Assembly (NCBI RefSeq): GCF_011397635.1
Contig: NC_064775.1
Location: 12,240,952 to 12,304,951 of the forward strand
DNA length: 64,000 bases
Source: Epinephelus fuscoguttatus
Taxonomy: Eukaryota > Chordata > Actinopteri > Perciformes > Serranidae
Direction of reading: 5' to 3'
The notes under the pieces are model-generated. The model was not told the DNA's origin and did not search any database. It worked only from the letters and a program-made list of their open reading frames with translations. Positions 11,301-22,839 of this stretch are shown here, piece after piece (the first letter of the stretch is position 1; the number at the start of each line of letters is the position of its first letter). The translations under genes and the position numbers were made by a program.

Positions 11301-14300
11301 AGGGTTCCCTCACACGCCCCTGAAACCACACAAACACACTTTCATTACTTTATCTGATGGATGGCATTCAGCTCAGATGCAGACAGGCAGCTATCTGCCA
11401 TGATTCTCACTGTTACTGTAGAATAAGACAATTCTGATCATGCCAGTGAGGAGCTCTGATGTCACGGCACAAGACAGAAACAATGAGTGATGAAAGGAGC
11501 GAGCAGGAGGAGTAAGGGGGGGCGGGGAGCTGTGTGCGTGTGCTTACATACCAAAGCCATCAAAGTCGAGGTCTTCATTGATGACAAGATCTAGCAGTGA
11601 GTCTCCAGGTGACCCCTTCACTGTGATCTTCTCCCCATCTCTGTTGATGAAGTGGACCGTCACCTTGTTGTCTGCCCTGAAACACACACACACACAAACA
11701 CACAGTTTTAGTTTACCATTATCTACACACAAAAACTGACTCATTTTTAATCACAGCCATGAGTATTTCCACAACACTTCACTCCCTCTAGTGGCCACAG
11801 CTCAACACTACACTCAGTTTAGCAACTGCCAAAGTAATCTCTCAAGACAGATTCTGCGATTTACATTGTAGAGGAAAGGAAGACAAAAAATATATTTTTT
11901 TGTTGTTTTGTTTTTTACCGATGGATTTCCAGATTGCTGCCAAAGTGCTTCAAAATCTCAGTGTGAGGAAACACATAGTGTAATTTTTTTACTGTCTTGT
12001 TTATTTATACAAGCACAATTAATTCCCATATTATACCAAATTTGTAGAAATGATTCATTTTTTAAGCCTTAGTGGTTTAACTCAAACAGATACACATGTG
12101 CCCCCATCATCCCCCCTTTAAGTGAAGTATAAGTGAGATAAATTCTTCAGACAAAAATATCATTGCTTCTTATGACTGTGAACAAATCTAGAGCTGAAAC
12201 GATGAGGCGAGAACAAAAATAGTCTGCAGCTATATGATCAACAATTAATCATTAAAACCACATACATGGTAAAATCTGTACAAAATAAAACAAACAAACA
12301 AAAACAAAAAATAGCCTTGTCTTCATATATATTTGTATGAATGGAGGCCAGATTAAATAATGTGAAAATACCTGGGGGGCATCTGCTTTTCACATCATGT
12401 GGGTTATAAAAAAAAACAAAAACAAAACAAACAAACAAAAAAACCCCTGAAAAACCACATAGTAATGAGACAAACGCGACTTTTTCACCTTTCAGTAAAA
12501 AAGTATTCAACTTATCACAGCTGCTCCTGTAAGCAGTGGCCCTTGCTTTCAACTTAATGCTTCTTTGCTTTGGTCATGTCTGTTACCACACAGGAAATGT
12601 CTGCTGCTAGGTAACCACTTGTTTGCTTGTTTACCCTCTGTTTATGCAAACACATTAATTCTACCTGCGTAGTTACGACGACTTGGAGCATGTCTACAAA
12701 CTATATGATAGTAAAATATAGAGAACTTGCTTGATTAACCAATATTGTGTGGTGGGCCACATAATATATTTCAAAAGACAAGACGCAGGCTGCAATGGGC
12801 GCAGAGGCCGGACAACAGACATGCCTGATACTGAGTAAAGGAGCTCTATAAACCTAACTCAAGAAGAAGAATTATGAAGCACATTAAAATAAAATGATAT
12901 TCATGTGGAGCAGCAGGCGTTGCTTTCTATGACCGAGTTCCGTCTACAGTCAAACTTTTCCTGACAGTCTTATATTTTTGCAATGAGCTCTCCAGCCCTG
13001 AATATTTAAGGCCAACCCAGCTTCTAAATTAGAAGATAGCAACCAGCTAAAAATTAATGATCCCTTCTAACCCATCAGGAAAAAAAACAAATGGACTAAA
13101 GTCTCACCAAATGAAAGGTGTAATTTCAACATTTTGTCATACACCTATGAAAATATTATCATATATTATATCATGAATAATGTCAGAATTAAACTTCATA
13201 AAATTAGTGATTTGGCTCTCTTGTGAGACAATTTATAGTGATACATCATTTTAAAAATGTCAGTGTGATTGAGTTTTATTATACAGCGCAATTCCAACGT
13301 TAATGTTCGGCATATGGCAGCAGATATAACTGAAAATCTATGGAAAGGAACTCTTCAAAAACCACACTAAGCCCCTGTTTATCTGTCACTACATAACCTA
13401 CACATAAAGACAATGAATTTTACAGATTGTTTGGCATTTTAACAGTGTTGAATGAGACATTTGTCCATTGTGCAGTCAATGAATGTTTCTATTCAGCATA
13501 AAGAAGGCCAAGGGGAAATGTTCTTAATCTGCTTAGCGTCGCCGGTCAAGTGGTCACGTTTAACTGCAGTTAATGTTCTTTCCAAGTTTTGTTTTGTTTT
13601 TTTTTACCCCAATTTTATTTTCAATTTCAAAACGCAGTAGAAAGCAGACATGCTACCCTTGCCAGCTCCAGCCCCAGGTCAGGAGCAAATAAATAGATCG
13701 TATAATAAATATAATAAAAAAGAGCATTATATCACATTTTAGGGGCCAGACATCCTGGAACAAAGAATACAGAAGATAATACTGCACTATTCAGAAGCTA
13801 ATGTGGAAGGGTGAGCAAAAAGCGGTTAGAAATGAACCCTAAACCTTATGAAACTTTTTCTCTGACCCTTCTGATGCTTATCTTTTTTCAGTTTTAGGCA
13901 TGACAATATGGCACTGGGGATGTCTGGGATCTGCAACTGTCTTCTACTGAAGTAAAATCACGAGATGTGCTACCTACAAGTTATTTTATCTGGCAGAAAT
14001 CCAAAAACTGTGACAAGGGGATTTGGCTCAAATACAGTTAGAGTCAAGGACAGTGATTCAAACACACATCTCCAAAATTGTTCTTATCTTGGGTGCAATC
14101 AATACATAATAAACGCTCTGCGCTCTTACACCTGTGTGAATATCAAAATGGGCATCAAATTAAGATGCCAACCCATTTCAGCTTTTCCAGTTTTAAATAG
14201 TATTTGAAAAAATTATGTGGGAAAGGAGCTGTTAACTTTGATATCACTGAGCATAACATTTTTACAAAATTGGAGCACAGAGCTAAGAAGATGGAGCAGT

Positions 14301-15618
14301 GAGCCCTTTCAGAGACTGCTCACCTTCACAATTAACAATAAAATAAAAATGAGAATCATAGTACACATTATTCCTGTTAAGTGACCCCATTTATAAAATT
14401 TCCAACACTCTCAACAAACCTATGAAATTCTCTCATTTCCCTGCCCACAAGTATTGAACTCAATGACCTCCTGGAAAAATCTCAGGACCAGAGGGAACCA
14501 TGTATAATCTGCTTTAAAAATATGTCAATCATCAAACTCCATACCACCTCCTGTACTACATAACCTCTTGAAACAAAACAAACATGGGACTTGGAAATCT
14601 GTCCATGAAACTTTGATCGCACAAGTGGATTTTTCAACATGATAGTTACAAGAGGGTCAGGGCCAGCCATGTGTGCCTGACGTGAGCCCACAGGGACAGG
14701 GTATTCAGTTTAAGGCCAGTGCAGGATTGTGCAATTCAACAAGTTGTCCAACCCTGAGAAGCAAGCCTTGGGCAAAGCCTTGCACCTGAGATGCATCACT
14801 TTTGCCTCAGTCTTCGCTTCACCCAATGTTCAACCAAAAAAAAAGAGAGATCCTGACACTTAAAACTGCTTCTCTGCAGCTATTTTGTGGCATACACACT
14901 ATAAGTTTCACACACTTAAATCTCACACTTTCACTATTTAATAAAAATCCAAAGCAGCCTGTCATTATTGCTGCAAGAATTTTTGTTGATTTTTCTTAAA
15001 AAAAACCCCAAATCAAACTCCATTCACAAATTTGACACTTGAGTGATGCAACACAGTAAATACTGACACAACCCACACTAGAGGCTACAGGCCAAGCGAA
15101 TCAGCAGTGCATTTCAGTGTAACCTCAAGGCTATTGCACTGTAGTGATGGTCAGACTGGTCTCATCACTGGCATTACCGTTAGTGATGCTACTGGAGGAC
15201 CAGCTGCGGACACAAAACACACAATTCAAAAAATTAAAACATAAAATAAATGCTTGGTGTTGTACAGTTCGACCCCAGCAATGCAAACGGCAATGGCCGT
15301 AACAGAACGTCCTCATTGAATACCTGATTGCTGCCAGGTGTGTGCTGATAGCAAAGGTCACAGATAACTCCCTGTTTCCTAAATGAAGCGTGCAAGCAAG
15401 CCATACATGAACTTCCTGACCAGTTCAGTTAGGTACAAACACTGACGTGCTTTTGAGCAGTAATTTAAAAGTGGAGTTACTCACCTCAGAGGCTGTGTGC
15501 CGGTGGTGAAACTCCTCTGACCAGTCAGCCAGGCAGTGGAAGTTACTGCCGCCGTCCTCCACGAATATTCTCGTAACCTTACGTGAGCGAGTCTTCGTAG
15601 CGCCGTTACCAAAGCCAT
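8386..15618 (-). CDS. fdx1: Adrenodoxin (ferredoxin 1), mitochondrial
   Basis: Four coding exons on the minus strand: 15618-15485, 11676-11552, 11319-11190 and 8494-8386. All junctions are GT-AG and the phases match, giving 165 residues (human FDX1 has 184). Exon 1 encodes an Arg-rich, acid-poor leader ([18 protein letters not shown]...), a typical mitochondrial targeting peptide. Exon 2 gives [14 protein letters not shown]. Exons 2-3 give [15 protein letters not shown] with three of the four [2Fe-2S] cysteines, and exon 4 gives SRLGCQIC with the fourth. Acidic residues after the cluster loop ([16 protein letters not shown]) match the family's partner-binding helix. In the family, this matrix protein carries electrons from ferredoxin reductase to mitochondrial P450s and supports lipoylation and Fe-S biogenesis. 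Intron 1 is 3.8 kb and intron 3 is 2.7 kb. Two paralogues (fdx1/fdx1b) exist in some fish; I cannot tell which this is. Confidence 0.95.
8680..9150 (+). repeat. Three tandem tRNA-derived SINE units
   Basis: Three head-to-tail units of about 160 bp start near 8682, 8833 and 8999. Units 2 and 3 each have a tRNA-like head: an A-box-like TAGCTCAGTGGTTAAGG and a B-box GGTTCAAATC at 8882-8891 and 9044-9053. Each is followed by the same tail, containing CTTATCCAGGGCAGGTGAAA and GCGCCCGGAGAAAA. Unit 1 has a diverged head but the same tail. They lie in fdx1 intron 3. The pattern fits a tRNA-derived SINE rather than functional tRNA genes. Confidence 0.7.
9158..9285 (+). repeat. Second tRNA-like SINE head of a different family
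   Basis: Directly after the tandem units is another tRNA-like block beginning GGGTGCTCGGTGGCGTGGTG, with a B-box GGTTCGAATCC at 9219-9229 and the pairing GGCATTAAGATGCC in the anticodon-arm position. It is not similar to units 1-3. It is probably a separate pol III SINE and not a tRNA gene, because no acceptor stem closes. Confidence 0.5.
9416..9568. repeat. Long near-perfect palindrome
   Basis: Arms 9416-9470 and 9514-9568 are inverted copies of about 55 bases with three mismatches, separated by a 43-base loop. The arms carry ATATTGATATGCATATTCA and AAAGTTG words. It is in fdx1 intron 3 and would form a strong hairpin in DNA or RNA. Confidence 0.7.
9690..9850. mobile_element. Short hAT-type MITE
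   Basis: The ends are CAGTGGTTCCCAACCT at the left and the complement of AGGTTGGAAACCAGTG at the right. This terminus type is common among fish hAT elements. The flanks GTCTGAGA and ATCTAAGA agree at 6 of 8 positions, which could be a decayed 8-bp duplication. Confidence 0.5.
9925..10105. repeat. Foldback repeat
   Basis: TTGTGATGTCATAGGGTATA near 9928 is inverted at about 10075-10100 (TATACCCTATGACATTACAA), enclosing about 150 bases. It is non-coding and probably a MITE. Confidence 0.5.
10121..10640. mobile_element. 520-bp TIR element with TA flanks
   Basis: A perfect 15-bp inverted terminal repeat, TATCCTCCTGAGACC at 10121-10135 and GGTCTCAGGAGGATA at 10626-10640, bounds the element, and TA sits on both sides. 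It has no long open frame. It is a non-autonomous DNA transposon of unknown superfamily, in fdx1 intron 3. Confidence 0.65.
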
Positions 15619-16013
15619 TTGAGGAAACGTTACAGACTATTCAAAAAGAAGCTAAGAGATATCCGAGCTGCTGAAAACGCCGACACAGTCCACTTCGGTC
15701 GAGCTCTTCTCAGCGGACAGACCCGAAGTTGTCTAACTTAGCCCCTGCGCTAACTTAGCTTGCTAGGCTAGCTTGTTTTAGCTGCGAGAAGTCACTCTGT
15801 CACTGTCGCGTTCATTGCGTAACGGAGCTATGGTCGCTGTCTGGGGTCAATTAAGTTACGTGACTGAGCTGTCGTAATCGGATAGTTCATAAAAAGCATA
15901 GCAGGAAGACGCTATCGGGCTCAATCACACAAGGTTTATGTGGTCAATCGGCAAACGTGAGATATCCCGATGTATTCCCAAGGAAACGGTGTCAGAGGAG
16001 GCATCACGCGACA

Positions 16014-16021
16014 ACTTCCGG
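16014..16021 (-). promoter_or_regulatory. fdx1: ETS-type site upstream of fdx1
   Basis: On the minus strand the sequence is CCGGAAGT, the optimal ETS-factor core, about 400 bases upstream of the fdx1 start codon. Such sites are frequent in promoters of mitochondrial genes. The transcription start site is not visible, so the role is inferred. Confidence 0.3.
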
Positions 16022-16353
16022 TATAGACTTTAAAAATAAAAGCTTTAGCAACCAACGTATGCATCATCTTTATTTTGTAATTATGATTATTGTGCATTTA
16101 TTTTATTAATTTGTTTTTTTAGCCGACACATTCTTCTATTTCATTACTTATTTATTTATTGACGGATCTGAAATTGTTTTTATCCTGCCACTGGTGTTTC
16201 CTCACTTCCTGTACTGTTATAATTTTAGTCCTCACCATTACAGTCTCTGAATTAATGTGTGTGTTTATTGTGTTGCATTCTATTTGTATGAAAAATGCTA
16301 TATAAATAAAGATTGACTGATTGAAAATTGATAATGTTGCCAGAGGTTAAAAT

Positions 16354-17142
16354 TTAAAGGGACACTTCTGATTTTTGGAAGTGGGGTTTTATGGGGTGCT
16401 TATCCATACTCATGCTTACTAAACACAGTCGATGTCAGCCCCAAGTTTGGAGAAGCAGGCTGGAGTCTGATACAGAAGCTATGCAGTGAGCTGCTGTGGA
16501 CAGGGGTCAGTGGCAAAATGTATTATACCCACCTTAATAAACTTCCACCCAACAAAATCAGTTTAAGTGTACTCTTAAAACTAAGACTATTTTTACTCAT
16601 TTACCTTTCTGCCAGACAGCCCATTTGACAGGCAAGATACCCTCTTCAGTTTCTCAACGCCACCAGACTCCATTGCCAAAAAACAATAATTTTAGCTTGC
16701 TGAACATGGTAGCTGCTGGTCTACCTCTACCTTCATCAGATAGTTAGCTTGTGTTACTGTGTGACTTTGGTGAATCTGACCCAATCCTTTTTAACGCCAA
16801 AGTCACACAATAACACAAATTAACAAACTGATTGAGGCAGCAGGATAACAGCGGCACCTGTTTTCGGTGATCTTAAATCACTGTTTTTCTTAATGGAGTC
16901 TGGTTTTGAAGAGAGAGCAACATAATGGCGTAATTCCCCATTGAAAATCACTGTCATTCACTCTCAGTGTGGCTTACATTTTATTTAGGTGCCTGAAATG
17001 CATCTTGTAGCTGACCGCTCGACAACAGCAGATTGCCCAGCTTTCATGCCAGACTCCACACCGGCATCTACTTTATGTAATACACTGACTATGTATAAGT
17101 ACCTCCTTCAATCCCACTTAAAAAGTCTTAACTATCCCTTTA
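16354..17142. mobile_element. Foldback repeat family A, copy 3
   Basis: It begins TTAAAGGGACACTTCTGA and ends ACTATCCCTTTA, and follows the copy at 2966-3726 along its length, including the paired AGACTCCATTG and CAATGGAGTCT-like words. There is no coding capacity. It lies about 0.75 kb upstream of the fdx1 start codon. Confidence 0.65.
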
Positions 17143-18374
17143 GGTTCATACTTAGTAAGGCGACTAGAGATAGTTATCCAAATTTTTTTTTGCAGACATT
17201 ACTTTTATTTTGAAAGCTAAACCGACAGTCTTCCTGCTGGGTGCGGATTAATCATCGCCGGCTTGACGCCGCTGACAGAAAATGCTCCGTGCATGTCCAT
17301 GTGATTGCTTAAAGTCTACCAATCAGGGTGTGCGTGAGTTTTATTGCTCGTTTTGAATTACAGCGTCAGCCGGCAGAGCGGAGTTAGAGCAGTTACAGCA
17401 GTTTTCGCTATGGGAGCGTTCACCGCCCCGCTGTGCAGACGAGTATGAACAACCCCACACACTGAAGTGTTGCCTAACAAAGGTCAAAGCGTTCCACATC
17501 TGCGCCTCCACACCCTTCTCTCCTGCCAAGATAGAAAAAAATAAAGTAAATCAAATTCCACACGCCCCTTTGGACTTTTGTTAAATCCTCCACAGCTTGT
17601 TATAAGTCCTCATGACACTAAGGGTTGAATAGCTTCTGTGTGTTGCTGCATACACAGCAGGTGGAGCCAGAGATGTAATTCATCACCTCTTTCATGAAGA
17701 TCCCAACTGTATCTTTAGACTCTAACATTGCTGATATGTGGTGATAGCTCTGGATAGGAAATGTAAACATTCCAGTATCACAATATAGTGTTTTGAAAAC
17801 AGGGACCTTGAATTCCTCCCTCCGACCTTGTGTTTATGTCAACAGTACCAACAAGGTCCAGCAATAACATCAAAACATGAATCCCCTCCACCGTCACATT
17901 TACTATTTGTTCACCTGCTGTGATCTCTCTCTGTCCACATTCACAGATATTGATTAGGCTACCCTCTAAACCAAGTGCCATTCACCTTCGACGTATTGAC
18001 AAAACCTGGAAAACAGGATGTGTGCAGTATACTATGATGTCAAGGAAAATTAGCTGCATGGTGTTCAAACCTTTATCAGGCCAGACCTAAGGGCAAAGTG
18101 CATCTAATATCAGTGATCATCAGACTATGGGAGGTGCAGACTGATCAATAATCTCATTCAAAGTGTTATTATGTAGGGGTTTATGACCGGGAGTGATATA
18201 TTAACGGGTGGCCTATTGTTTCTGCGTGTTCATTACTGCGGTCTCAGGTAAGCAACACATGAACTGACACCGTCTCTATGCTGCAACAGTCTCTAGGTTT
18301 ACAGGTGCTTATACAGCTAAAGATCAAATCGTGCAGCAGCTTAAAGTTGCTCTGTTTATTGTTGTGTTTACAGG

Positions 18375-21300
18375 ATGTTCAAGTTAGTGCTGCTGTTCCT
18401 GGCACTGTCAGGTAAGCTCTCACTCCTTTCATCTCTGATTGTATTTAGAAAGATCATTTCTGTGCTAGCTTTTTGTCATGATTTTCCGAATGATTTAATT
18501 TGCAGACGATGCCATGCTTTTAATCATGATTATAAAATGCCTGTTTCTTGATAGTGACAAACATTTCTTACTTAAGATAATGATGTTATTACAGATGGCC
18601 ATGGAGGTGTATTATGATCCTATTTTTCAAAATAAAATAAAGAATTCTGATATCATGACATAATGGGTTTAATAATGCATTAATGAGATCTTTCCTGTGA
18701 TCACAAAAAAACCTAATAGAGACATTTAGTTTTTATCATTGGTTTTTTCGTCTCCTGACATAAGCTTTTCTTTTAGAACATAAAATTCGAATAATCCAAT
18801 AAAACATAGTATAACTATCTTTCTCACAGTCTCTATGAAATTATGTTTTATACTCTGACCCTCAGTTTCTTTCCTTGTATCATATTACCTTTGATTTATT
18901 TGGAGAATTTAAACATTCCCATAGCTAACTAGAGACTTTGGATAGACGAGGAGATTTAGTATTAGTATTTATACCGTCTATCTATGGTCTATCCCATATT
19001 TGACCATTTCCATGTCATAGTTTATTTTGGCAGCATGGTCGGTTGCCTTGGCACTAAAACTGTTGAGTGTGGCAAACAGCAATGAAATCAAAGCAACTGG
19101 CCAGTAAAGAAATTAGACTTTGACCATTATTGATTTATTACACTGTTAAAGAAAAGCCTACATATTATTCTGGCACAATCGTTAATCATTTATGTAAAGG
19201 GTCAAACAGCCATTAATCTGTCAACTGACAAGGGTGGTTGTTTAATCAGCAAGGTTATCGCCAGGTTCCTGCCTGTATGTGAGAATCTTTGACACTGAAT
19301 AAATAAGCAGGATGACTCGCATTCATTTAGGTTTTCATGACTAACTGTAAAATAAACCCCTCACAGGCCTCCAGGCTCTCCCACTTGGAGACCCCAGAAG
19401 TTTGCAGGAGACATCTTCCACCTACCAACTCCCTGATGGCTTTCGACAGGGCACTGAACAGTCTGACATCGGTGAACCTGTTCCTGACAGCTTCCGACAA
19501 GGTACTGAGCCCTCCAGGAGATTCCTTGTTGACCTCAACACCGGCCTGGTGCGGGAATACATCAGTGAGATGGACAGGAGAGTGGGTCAGTATACAATCA
19601 CACCAATGAAGAACTAATTACTTAAACTTTTACTAGGAGAGGGATTTGGAGAGATGGAGAGAAGACACTGGCTGACTGATGAGGCTGAGGAAGCCAGAGA
19701 GTGAAATTGTCCCACTTTATGGAAATTCAAATTACATTTCACTACTTTCAGCCACCACCCACAAGAAACTACAAAGACATGGCAGAGATATCCGTAAAAC
19801 CACATACTTTGGTCATACTAGATTCATAGCTCAAGGGATTGGTCGCTCAACCACTGTGATCCACACTGAAACATCTCAATAATGATTGGACAGATTGGAA
19901 GAAATTTTGTCATGACACTCATGTTCCCAAAATAATGAGTCCTAATAACTCTGGTGTTTTGTGCTAACACACTAAACTAAGGCAGTGAACATCGTAAACC
20001 TGCTAAACATCCGAGTATTGTCATCATGAGCTTGTTAGCATGGACATAGACCCTTCATCTTGTCTTCTTTTATGTACTCACCGGAACCTCACTACACTTA
20101 AACAAGCTTGTATAATCTTATGGTCTTCTGTCTTCTAGTCCCTGTTGATGTTCCAGCCCAGAAAAACGGTGGTGGTTGGGTCCGAGTGGAGGATACTTCT
20201 GCTCTTTATCTCCCAGATGGTTTCAGGCAGGGAACCGAACCCATGAGGTCTATCCCAGATGGTTTCAGGCAGGGAACAGAACCCATGAGGTCTATCCCAG
20301 ATGGTTTCAGACAGGGAACCGAACCCATGGGGTCTATTCCAGATGGTTTCGGACAGGGCAGCGAACCCATGAGGTTTGTCCCAGATGGTTTCAGACAAGG
20401 AAGTGAACCCATGAGGTTTGTCCCAGATGGTTTCAGACAGGGAACTGAACCCATGATATCTATCCAAGATGGGTTCAGACAGGGAACCGAACCTGTGATG
20501 TCTGCCTCTGATGGCCTTAGGCTAGTTGCTGAACCTATTGTGGCTATCCCGGCTGGTTTCAGACAGGGAACTGAACCCATGAGGTTCGTTCCTGCTGGTT
20601 TCAGACAGGGAACTGAACCCATGAGGTCTATCCCAGATGGTTTTAGACAGGGAACCGAACCCATCAGGTCTATCCCAGATGGTTTCAGACAGGGAACAGA
20701 ACCCTTCAGGTCTATCCCAGATGGTTTCAGACAGGGAACTGAACCTATGAGGTCTATCCCAGATGGTTTCAGACAGGGAACAGAACCCTTCAGGTCTATC
20801 CCAGATGGTTTCAGACAGGGAACAGAACCCTTCAGGTCTATCCCAGATGGTTTCAGACAGGGTACTGAACCTTTTATTACAATCCCAGAGGGCTTTAGAC
20901 AGGGAACAGAACGCTCCACACCTGGTCTCCAAATGAAGACACTGGCATGTAAAGGGGAGGTCATCAATGGAAAATGCTACGAGTTCAACCCCACACCACT
21001 GGCCTTCCAAGATGCACAGGTTAGACACATTACATCTCATATTGCAATTACAGACAGGAAGATAATAACTTTTCAGTTGTGAATTCATGTCACCCATACT
21101 ATTTTGTCTCAAAGACCTTGCCACAATAAAAGTCTGTGTTTGTGGCTCTACAAATTAAATCTCACACTTTTCTATGTCCAATGTCTCCAGGCCTTATGCA
21201 GAGCTCTCGCCCCAAATGCTGAGCTTGCATCTGTAACAACCAGCGATCTGCATTCCCGCCTGGTCTCCCTGGTGACCAAGGGTGGTGAGAGCAACCCTGT

Positions 21301-22569
21301 GTTGACCTGGCTGGGAGGGACGGTCGAGGCAAGTTCATCTCGTCAACAGTCAGCTACTCACATTTAGAATAACGTTCTGGAAAACTACCTCACATCACCA
21401 TTTCTATGAATGTGCTTACTGTCTGTGACGCCAACAGTCTGGTCCTGCACTGCTACACAAAATGGAGGCCAAGGAGAGTGCCATCAGATATGTTATCGTC
21501 AGGACAGATAGTGTTATTCTTACGTTAGTAAAACATTGACCTTTAAACTTTTATTTTGAAATGCAACCTCTGTTTCCTTGCAGTCACAAAACAAGGCCAC
21601 AATCACAAACTACACATGTAAAAACCTTCTTACGCAATGATGCAACAGTATTAGCCATTTACTCATATACGTCAGTAACAAGGGCAAATCTCTTTGAGTA
21701 CTTTTACTTTTGAAACTTAAAGCATATTTTGCTGATATTATTTCTGTATTTTTACTTAAATAAGACTTCTAAACGGGATTTAAACTTTCAACAGAGTATT
21801 TTTTAAGTATGTTAATATGCTAACTCTCAGTTTGAAGAGAATTGTTTATGTGTGCATAAATGTGCATATTTTCTGATATATGTGTATGTGTTGGTGTTGC
21901 ACACCTCAGAACCAGCAGGCTTCATGGGTAGATGGGTCAGAGTGGAGTTACAGCGATTGGATGCCAGGTCACCCCAACATTCACACTGAAAAACCTGTTT
22001 GTGTGGAGATGTTCAAGATAGGTAAGAACACACCACAGACACACACACTGATTATTTATGTATATATTTTCTGGAAAACATCTGTATCAGGCAGACACGT
22101 TTCTTTAAATAAAAAGATAGCACATTTATTGTCTTTAAAATGACGCCTATAGGTGCCCTATTAATTAAAAGGTTACAAATTAGAGAAGCTCAGACAACTG
22201 TCTGGCCACGTCAAGGAAAGTTTGATAAGATAAAATATTAACTTGTATGAAGGAATCTTTGCCCTTTGGCACTAAGGGCAACCTGACTACTGCTGTTCAG
22301 ACAGATATCATTCTGTCTCTTTAGTGCAATTATACAACATTTAGTATGACTTAAACTGCAGAAATACTGTAAATACCAGTCACCAGACATGTTCAGCTCA
22401 GGCATATTTTTACAAAATGGTCTTACAAAATACCCTAGAAATGTGTTTTGCATTATGCGAGTGTTTTTACAATTCTGTCCCTACCCTTTTTGCAGATGAG
22501 AGCTGGTGGACAGCCGCTGACTGTGAACTGAAGAGAGCGTCCATCTGCTCATACCAGATCACTGCATGA
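18375..22569 (+). CDS. Secreted tandem-repeat protein with C-type lectin-like domain
   Basis: Six coding exons: 18375-18411, 19367-19585, 20139-21019, 21191-21328, 21910-22021 and 22496-22569. Phases agree and give 486 residues, ending at TGA 22567-22569. Exon 1 plus the start of exon 2 encodes a signal peptide (MFKLVLLFLALSGLQA). Exon 2 has two repeat units; exon 3 has 17 (residues about 111-344). Exons 3-6 form one C-type lectin-like domain (about 354-486) with six cysteines in the long-form pattern: LACKGEVINGKC, ALCRAL, PVCVEM, ADCEL and SICSY. Family landmarks TWLGG and DGSEWSYSDWMPGHPN are present. The EPN/QPD calcium-site motif is replaced by HPN, and the WND motif by a WWTAAD context, so calcium-dependent sugar binding looks unlikely. 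Intron 4 uses a GC donor. It may be related to fish eosinophil-granule/proteoglycan-type lectins, but I do not recognise a named orthologue. Confidence 0.85.
20213..20914 (+). repeat. Coding 42-bp tandem repeat, 17 units
   Basis: The array encodes sixteen full 14-residue units and a final ten-residue unit, consensus PDGFRQGTEPMRSI. DGFRQGTEP is nearly invariant; the last four positions vary (MRSI, FRSI, MRFV, ITI-type). Unit 8 is the most diverged (SDGLRLVAEPIVAI) and units 9-10 start PAGF. Units 11-15 are almost identical at DNA level, which suggests recent unequal crossover or gene conversion. The unit has no Cys, no Lys, no N-glycosylation sequon and no dibasic site. Confidence 0.95.
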
Positions 22570-22695
22570 GAACCACATAGAAACACAACATGAGAGGAAG
22601 CCTCTCCTGATTCGTTTCCTCTTGAATAATCTCACAGACAATATTGTCTCCATTAGTTCTGGCTACCATTGTCTGCATTATCTTAAATCTCCTTG

Positions 22696-22701
22696 AATAA
22701 A
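22696..22701 (+). promoter_or_regulatory. Polyadenylation signal of the lectin-like gene
   Basis: AATAAA lies 127 bases after the stop codon and is the first canonical signal. The opposing nbeal1 signal is only about 160 bases further on. Confidence 0.7.
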
Positions 22702-22839
22702 ACTAAGCATACTACATCTGTGTTTCTGTTTTATACCTGTGCACAAAACTGAGATAAGGAAAAAAATAAGACAGTTTTACCTTTGCCATGCAGTCACTCT
22801 TCTCCTTTGACAGGTAAAAATAAACCACAGGTGATATAC

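Larger units (their letters stand above)
15619..18373. other. fdx1 upstream region and intergenic spacer
   Basis: The fdx1 promoter should lie just right of 15618, in a GC-richer stretch to about 16030. A minus-strand CCGGAAGT (16014-16021) is an ETS-type site. A fragment at about 16270-16326 ending TATATAAATAAAGATTGACT resembles the 3' tail of a fish LINE. A foldback element fills 16354-17142. From 17143 to 18240 I see nothing gene-like. GTAAGC at 18249 could be the donor of a 5' UTR exon joined to the acceptor before 18374. Confidence 0.45.

Noticed and set aside
20213..20914. Idea that the repeats are a multi-copy peptide-hormone precursor
   Set aside because: The units have no dibasic cleavage sites and no Gly-Lys/Arg amidation signal, and a folded lectin-like domain follows.
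20206..20967. Long antisense open frame with GSVPCLKPSGIDLK-type repeats
   Set aside because: It mirrors the sense 42-bp array; a tandem repeat whose length is a multiple of 3 can stay open on both strands. It has no splice context or signal peptide and is not compatible with the conserved lectin-like exons.
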